Shown here: piece by piece, positions 58,126 through 64,000 of the stretch
Layout of the letters: each line of letters opens with the position of its first letter
How positions within the stretch are numbered: the stretch's first letter is position 1
NCBI GenBank assembly: GCA_036435485.1
Contig: CM071600.1
Location: 116,676,046 to 116,740,045, forward strand
DNA: 64,000 nucleotides
Reading direction: 5' to 3'
Source: Saposhnikovia divaricata
Taxonomy: Eukaryota > Streptophyta > Magnoliopsida > Apiales > Apiaceae
Made by a program: the position numbers and the translations under genes
The notes under the pieces: model-generated
The model's database searches: none
What the model was told of the DNA's origin: nothing
The model's input: only the letters and a program-made list of their open reading frames with translations

Positions 58126-59966
58126 GGAGGTCAAGCTAATGACTCTAAAAAAAAGCGCTTCTTGGGAGGCAACCCATGGATCATGCTTCTGCAAAGGGGA
58201 GTTTTTCTTTCCTTCTGTTTTATATATTGTAGATTTCTTTGTTTAGTTAATGAGTCATTGAGGACATTGACTCGCTTAAGTGTGGGGATGAGTTCTCAAT
58301 GATAAAAAATCCAAAAAACAATTATATATTATAAAATTCAAAAAAATTAAAAAAATTGAAAAATACCAAAAATAATTCTAGCCATGCAATTTGATTAGTT
58401 GTTGTATTTTGCTTGATACACCCATGCATGCGTAGAATTCTTGTGTTCTTGACGCTTTTTTATGAGAAGTGACGTGCTTTGTTCTTGTGCACACACGTAC
58501 ACTAGTAAGTTGAAGCTAGTAGACTTAATTGAATGTGGTAAGTGATTAGAATGACATGAATATGTGCAAGGTAATTTGGTCTATATGCTTTGAGTACAAG
58601 TAGGTGCGTTAGAGAGTCTTGTTACTTGGGATTGATTATGTTTTGTCACACCAAGTGAGTTTTGAGCCTATATGCATATCTTTTGCATGATTTTTCGTTT
58701 GCTTGAGTGTCCACTTGTCGTTTGCATTGCTAGCACTTGCTTGAGATCTTTCTTGAAATGCATGACATTAATTGATGATAACATGATAAAGGCAATTAGG
58801 TATAACCTCATATTTCCTATATATCCAAACCATTTATACATGATCCATTAGTTAACCCTTTGAGCCTAATCTTATTCTTTCGGTGACACACCAAGTTACT
58901 TGCCATTATCCTTTTTATTGTATTAGTCTTACATTAAATTTGAACCTAATTGTCAAAGGCTAGTATTGTTCGTAAGAGAGTGATAAGGCGTGCATAAAAG
59001 AGGGGTTTTATTGATGATCATACCATTGGGGAATATTGATTTTGGTTGTTGCTTGTTAGTCGAAATTCATAATAATATCTATGGATCATTGTGCTTATTC
59101 CTTAGCTCTAAAAAAAACAGAAAAAAAGAAAAAAAACAGAAAAAAAATAAATAAATTTGAGAGCATTTTTATGTTTGTATGATCCTTCTTCATTCGACTA
59201 GTCAAGTTATTTATGTAAGGGATATTGAAAAATCCAAGTGTGGGGAAGTATTTGTGGTTTTAATAGAAAGGGAATGGAATGAATTGTATTGTTGGGTACT
59301 AGCTTTTAGCATATTAACCTGTTTTAGCTTTACTTGACATACCTTATCCCTAGCCCCGTTACAACCTTAACAAAGACCTTTTGATTGTCATTGATGATGT
59401 ATGTTGCGTTAAAGGTTAGATTGATAACAAGGACGAAGCATGTTTATGATATTGTTGGAGTTGAGTGAAACACTTACCCTTTGTTTTGAGTGAATATTTT
59501 TGTGAGTGAACGGTGAGTTGCTGCTTTTGCATAGGATATCCCAGGTTGTGTCTCAAAGATGTGCTCTTGTGTGCTTAGCATGTTTACCAACCTATTCTTA
59601 CATTTGACATGAATTTCTATGATCTTATGCATCTTCTTTGAATAGACTATGTGGATACTTGCACTTTCGACACCAAGACATCGTATGTTCATTTTGATTC
59701 TTAAGTCGAAGTGGCATGAGAGGACGGGTGTGTGTGGTGTTGTGTTAGCATTGATCTTTTGCATGGTTAGATGAATTTTGTGGGTATATTCATTATAAAC
59801 CCTCACGAGACAACACTCGTCCTACTAGGGCTGCCTAGGGGTTTAACGGCTTGTTGCATATGCTCAATGCAATCGTGTCATCTACGAAAGTGATGTTTGT
59901 TAGGACTTAGTTTTTATTTCACTTATTTGCCCGAGGACGTGCAAATGCTTAGTGTGGGGATGTTTG
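58126..59966 (+). other. Non-coding 3' internal region of element F
   Basis: No gene. It starts with the stem-loop block shared with B (58154-58176) and has an A-rich tract at about 59107-59150. It ends with the block similar to B (about 59790-59960) and the polypurine tract AGTGTGGGGATGTT (59953-59966). Open frames on either strand are short and not family-like. Confidence 0.8.
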
Positions 59967-61627
59967 ATAGAATATATTTTTATATATATTTTAGATGATT
60001 TTATTCTCATATTTATTGTGTTTTGCATTGATTTGGATTTTTATTTAATAGATTTGATTGTTTTATTGTAGGAAATAAAGAATTCATAACTTGGAAGGAT
60101 TTGGAGCAAAAAGAGCAAATTTGGAGATAAAATAGACGAAATTTCGGAATTATTGGACTAGATGGGCTGTTACACTGTTTTGGCCATATCTGGAGTTCTA
60201 GAAGTCCGTTTTCAGCGATCTTACTACCCACGCGAAGTTTGGGAGATTTTCTACAACATGGAACAGGTTTTACAAGAGCAAGTTGCGCGTGGTGGGCGGA
60301 GACAGCGCGACAAACAGACTGCTTGGCGCAGGTTGCGCGAGTAAAATCCTGAAAATTACTGTTTTGACCATATCTTGAGTTCTACAAGTCCGTTTTGGAC
60401 GATCTTACAGCTCACGCGAAGACAACGGAATTATCTACAATTCAAAAGTGGTCCAATATCAGTATTCCAACGGGATCAACCCAGAAACAGGCCAAAAAAT
60501 CCAGCAGCTTCCAGAAATTCGATTTGAAGTCGGAAACTTCCATAAATCCAATCCTAATCAACATGGAAACACTAGGGGCGCTAGGAACATTCTAGAGGGC
60601 TGTGTTAAGCGTGGAAACTTGCAATTCTTACTTCTATTCAAGCTTGGAAACTTGCCATCTCCTAATCCAACTCTATTTGTGGCAACTTCCTTGGAATGCA
60701 ATTCTATTATGGAAAGGACTTGGAGGCTAATACATCTAGTAGCTATATAAACACATCTTGGGACACATTATTGAGGATGTAATATTAGATCAGATAATAT
60801 AGTTTAGAGTAGATTATTATTATTAGTTGGAGATGTAGAGAAACACCATGACTCTTCTTTTGGGTGACAACATTGAAGTTTGAAGGTTTTGTTCTCTTAA
60901 TCTTTTCCTTGTTCTTATTAGTTTAATTATGTTTTCTTGTTTTACTAGTTGTTTTACTTATTTAATTATTAGCGAGTAGTTATTTCTAGGGCTTAAAGGG
61001 AAGCCATGTTTGCACTAATATTGGCATGATTTCCATAGTGGTTTGATTGGTTATGGTTAATTCTGATTGATATGTTTTAATCATTAATTTGTGTAATCGG
61101 CCGATATCATGGATTAATTATATGCAAATAGGGGTATGGATCGAGAGATTTACTTACTAGAGGCACACATACGATTAGCAGAATTGAATTTGAGTGCGGA
61201 AGCATCATTGGATTTCTGAGAGCGTTAATGCTTGGAAGAGATTAACTTGACTCTAATTACCTGATTGATTGAATTACTAAAAGTGGTTAATTGTGTTGAA
61301 TGTTTCGAGAGTGTTAATGCTTGAAAGAGATTAACATACTCTAGTTATAGGATCACATTGATTGCTTTAGCTTAAGAGCCAATTGTGTAAGCATGGTGGA
61401 CCTGATTGCCCTAGGTTTTAAATAATTTGTTTATCATCTGTTTAATTAGTGTTAATCTTGTTTAATTAGTTAATTAATATTCTCCGATATTCGTCTGACC
61501 CTTGAAACAATTAACGATAACTGAAAAGGAATTAGTAGAACCTGTCTCCTTGTGGATTCGACCCGCTTGCCATCTGTACTAGCAATAGACACCGTGCACT
61601 TGCGGTTAGGTATAATTTGACACATCA
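59967..61627 (+). repeat. 3' LTR of element F
   Basis: 1661 bp, TGATAGAATA to GACACATCA, nearly identical to the 5' LTR and followed by the TGTCC duplication. Confidence 0.96.
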
Positions 61628-61632
61628 TGTCC

Positions 61633-62119
61633 CCAAACCCATTTAAACATCTCCTTGAATGATCTCTACCTCCTCTCTTCTCATCCGCAAATAATAAATC
61701 ATTAAAATCACATATTATGCACCATGGAAGAACTGATTTACCTGCTAAATACCGGATTAAATTCCACGACTCAACTCGCCTCCCTCGTTCCGGACATCCG
61801 TAAAACCCGGTATAACGCCACCGACCCACTTGCTCGTTCTCAACTTCGAAATCAATAAAATGCTTGTTTACTTCATTAACTCTACACCCGCCTTCATTCT
61901 TCCATAATAAGGCTAATCCCCCACTATGGCCTACTGCATCTACCACTAAACACCCTGCAAAGTTCATCTTTTTACAGACGGCTTCAACTTTTTTTTTTTT
62001 GTAGTTAACGTTTCAGAAAGAAAAATAAAACTGGGCTTAAGCTGTTGAGATATTTCACTCAGAAACCTAACTGTCCGTGGGTTGCCCAGCCCACGACAGT
62101 TCCAAGCTATAACACTCAT
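61633..62119 (-). pseudogene. LINE ORF2, N-terminal part: endonuclease
   Basis: ORF2 starts at ATG 62119 with MSVIAWNCRGLGNPRTVRFL, the standard N-terminus of plant L1 apurinic-type endonuclease, and includes FLSETL. A run of 12 A (about 61989-62000) puts the following part (from about 61985, with KKMNFAGCLVVDAVGHSGGL, ALLWKNEGG and CIICDFNDLLFADEKRGG) in another frame, so a length change in the run broke the gene. The frame then meets element F at 61632/61633 and continues at 54935. The endonuclease nicks the target so that the free end primes reverse transcription. Confidence 0.9.
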
Positions 62120-63272
62120 TGCTTTAGGCGGGCCTGATCAACAGGTCCCGCCTCTAATAAGTTTTTTGGCCCATTATTAATAAAAGGCCCAGAGTTTATT
62201 TCCTCAACATTTTCATCCGTAATCTCCTCATTTTCAACCCGCCTACGTTTCTGATCTAGCACAACTGTTATTTGCCCCGGATTACTAGCATTTTGAATTT
62301 GAAAAACCTTATCCCCACTATCACTCCCCTGATTCTTCTGAACAAATTTAATTCCACCAGAATCCCCACCAATCTCGGTAACAGTCCCATCAACCTCCAT
62401 GAATCTTGCATCCACCTTATCCCTGCCATGTACGGTGGTTTCCACCATTGATTTCATCCTTGCTTCTTCCCAGGCCTTCCCACCATCTGGTCCGTTCCGC
62501 AACCACTTTGCCCCAAGGTTTTGATTATTCGAGTTCCTGGCAGGAGCTCTTAGCCACGCCCATATGCCCGATTTATTTCTTTACCAGGATTGTCATATAC
62601 CAGATTGCAATCTCGCTCCGAATGCCCCAATAAACCACATACAAAGCAGAACGTACTTAACCGTTCATACTTGAAGTTCACCCAACTCCATTCTCCTCCC
62701 TCCCGTTTTATTTTCATACGTCTCTTAATAGGTTTATCCAGGTCCATTTTAATCCTTAAGCGCACATACATCCGCCATCCCCCAGTAAAATTTGCTGGGT
62801 CAGATTTCACATATTTGCCCACAAAATTTCCAATGCTCATAAAGATATTCTCTGAACCGAGACCTTTAAGAAGGTCATACACTTGGACCCAGATGTCGTT
62901 TGTTTTCAAACTTACCAGATGTGGATCTTCATTCCCTTCGAGTTTATGATACACTAACAGGCTTTGCTCGAACGTCCATGGCCCTCCATCTAAAACCTTT
63001 TGCAAATCCAGAATGTGGTAGAAAATGAATGAATACCGATGCCCCCCCAGATCATGAATTTCCATTCCTTGTTTCGGACGCCATAACGAGGCAAGAACAT
63101 TTTGCATGGCCTGAAAGTTAATGTTTTTTTCTGTAAGAAATCGCCCCACCAGTACATATGTCTCCTTCTGATTACTTACATCTCCTTTCGCAACAATCAC
63201 CCCTTCTTCCCCCTCCTCCTCCAATGCCAATCGCGAATATAGGTCCTCTAGACTTGTCGATGATGATGCCAT
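62116..63272 (-). pseudogene. LINE ORF1 (RNA-binding protein with zinc knuckle)
   Basis: It begins at ATG 63272 (MASSSTSLEDLYSRLALEEE). The first part is the plant LINE ORF1 domain of the DUF4283 type (GRFLTEKNINFQAMQNVLASLW, then GGPWTFEQSLLVYHKLE), ending with a zinc knuckle, CFVCGLLGHSERDC, near 62650. A one-base loss near 62555-62565 moves the frame; the C-terminal part (basic/acidic, with KRRRVENEE) continues to the stop at 62116-62118. That stop overlaps the ORF2 start as ATGA. The protein probably coats LINE RNA. Confidence 0.88.
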
Positions 63273-63376
63273 TTCCACTTTCAGAAGAGAACATAAAACA
63301 GAACTTAAAACTTAAAACAAACCAAATAACCTTGTCACATGAACAAGACAAAAACCTTGCAACTCTGCAAGACAGT

Positions 63377-63470
63377 AATAAACATCCTATCTTAAAAGGC
63401 GGTAACTATTTAAAATAAACATCCTATCTTAAAATAAACATCCTATCTTAAAAGGCGGTAACTATTTCAT
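63377..63470. repeat. Right part of the 19-bp minisatellite with LINE target duplication
   Basis: TAAACATCCTATCTT is at 63379-63393, 63416-63430 and 63435-63449. AAAAGGCGGTAACTATTT follows it twice (63394 and 63450). Together with the left side this gives five copies around the LINE. Confidence 0.85.
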
Positions 63471-63838
63471 GAAAACAAAACATATTATCCTGATGAAAAC
63501 ATGTCCTTCAAGTTAAAGTATTTAATTTTGTGCATGAATTACATGATCATTACTTATCATTACAATTTTGTTTTGATCTACACATCCTCTTTAGTTAAAC
63601 TAGAAAATAAAGTTACGTTATACGCAACACGAAAATAATATTAAAAATTGTATGCATAATATTATTATTCGATGAGTTTTATTATTTGGAAGTTGATATG
63701 ATAAATTAAAATTTGTGTACAAGATAATTAAATTTGAATGTTTAATTAAATTTAGATTATATGTTATACATCATTATTTATGAAATTAATTTTGCTAAAA
63801 AATTTATTATACAACATATAATGTTTTTTTTAAAGAAG
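63471..63838. other. AT-rich stretch without features
   Basis: I see no gene, repeat or motif worth calling here. Confidence 0.6.
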
Positions 63839-64000
63839 AAATCTCCGATTCCTCACGGAGATCCCCGTTCCCCGTTCGTAGTGGGGATCTAATCTGGGAG
63901 AAAGATAATCCTTGTTCGGGGATTAGGGGCGAGTTCAGGGATAGGGTCGGGGGCACTCCTCGATCCCAAAGTGACTCGATGTCCATCCCTAGGAAAGAAG
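63839..64000. other. GC-rich fragment, possibly one end of a DNA transposon
   Basis: A sharp change to G-rich sequence with GGGGAT repeats. It has CATCCCTAG at about 63984-63992, followed by GAAAGAAG at the window end; AAAGAAG also stands directly before the fragment (63832-63838). This could be an 8-bp hAT-type duplication, but the two ends are not inverted copies of each other, so the call is weak. Confidence 0.2.

Larger units (their letters stand above)
54936..61627 (+). mobile_element. Element F: non-autonomous Athila-related LTR retrotransposon
   Basis: LTRs of 1663 and 1661 bp (TGATAGAATA to ACACATCA, the left copy ending ACACATAA) flank 3.4 kb. The target duplication TGTCC is at 54931-54935 and 61628-61632, within the LINE. 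The primer site is identical to that of element B, and the block before the polypurine tract resembles B's. The only protein is a Gag C-terminal part joined to a reverse-transcriptase scrap, so F must use enzymes of another element. The LTRs differ at few sites, so insertion was recent and later than the LINE. Confidence 0.95.
51324..63376 (-). mobile_element. Full-length plant L1-type LINE, interrupted by element F
   Basis: On the minus strand: about 100 bp of leader (63376-63273), ORF1, ORF2 (endonuclease, reverse transcriptase, zinc-binding region, RNase H) and a poly(A) tail seen as T19 at 51324-51342. The flanks carry a 17-bp direct repeat (51309-51325 and 63377-63393), typical of target-primed insertion. 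Element F lies in the endonuclease coding part. The own length is about 5.4 kb. ORF1 and the start of ORF2 have single frameshifts; the rest of ORF2 is open. Confidence 0.93.

Noticed and set aside
1..64000. Host genes, tRNA or rRNA genes
   Set aside because: No conserved host protein, cloverleaf or rRNA segment was found; tRNA-like matches are only primer binding sites.

Overview
This is repeat-filled nuclear DNA from a flowering plant, most likely a eudicot. The evidence is the mix of lineages: long SIRE/Maximus-like Ty1/copia elements with an extra third ORF, an Athila-like Ty3/gypsy element with a tRNA-Asp-type primer site, a plant L1-clade LINE with RNase H, and a Helitron-type terminus. 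I see no host gene, tRNA, rRNA or CRISPR array. Nothing here lets me name the species safely.

Layout. Positions 1-48009 are one old insertion, copia element A (+ strand, about 12 kb of its own sequence; its 5' LTR is cut by the window start). Three other elements have split it. Athila-like element B (minus, 2901-15733, duplication CTTGC) sits at the protease/integrase junction. B itself carries a solo LTR, C (13244-14607, duplication CTCCA). Copia element D (+, 16408-30019, duplication ACCTG) sits inside A's integrase. Element E (minus, 37714-47436, duplication GTTTT) sits in A's 3' untranslated tail and has 4.3-kb LTRs around only 1.1 kb of non-coding interior. Removing B, D and E with one duplication copy each restores a continuous A.

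Element A lies in Helitron-like AT-rich DNA (48010-50740) that contains a small terminal-inverted-repeat element. From 51309 to 63393 there is an essentially full-length LINE on the minus strand (ORF1, endonuclease, reverse transcriptase, RNase H, poly(A), 17-bp target duplication). Its endonuclease is interrupted by element F (54936-61627, duplication TGTCC), a non-autonomous Athila relative whose only protein fuses a Gag zinc-knuckle region to a scrap of reverse transcriptase. The last 600 bp hold a 19-bp minisatellite, featureless AT-rich DNA and a GC-rich fragment.

Most coding regions are broken by a few stops and frameshifts, yet the LTR pairs are very similar, so the insertions look recent. 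The most interesting pattern: in A, B and D, a family-specific short motif that fills the LTR promoter is repeated in the spacer before the third (envelope-like) ORF. In B this comes with a second TATA box. This suggests that the third ORF has an internal promoter resembling the LTR promoter in three unrelated families.
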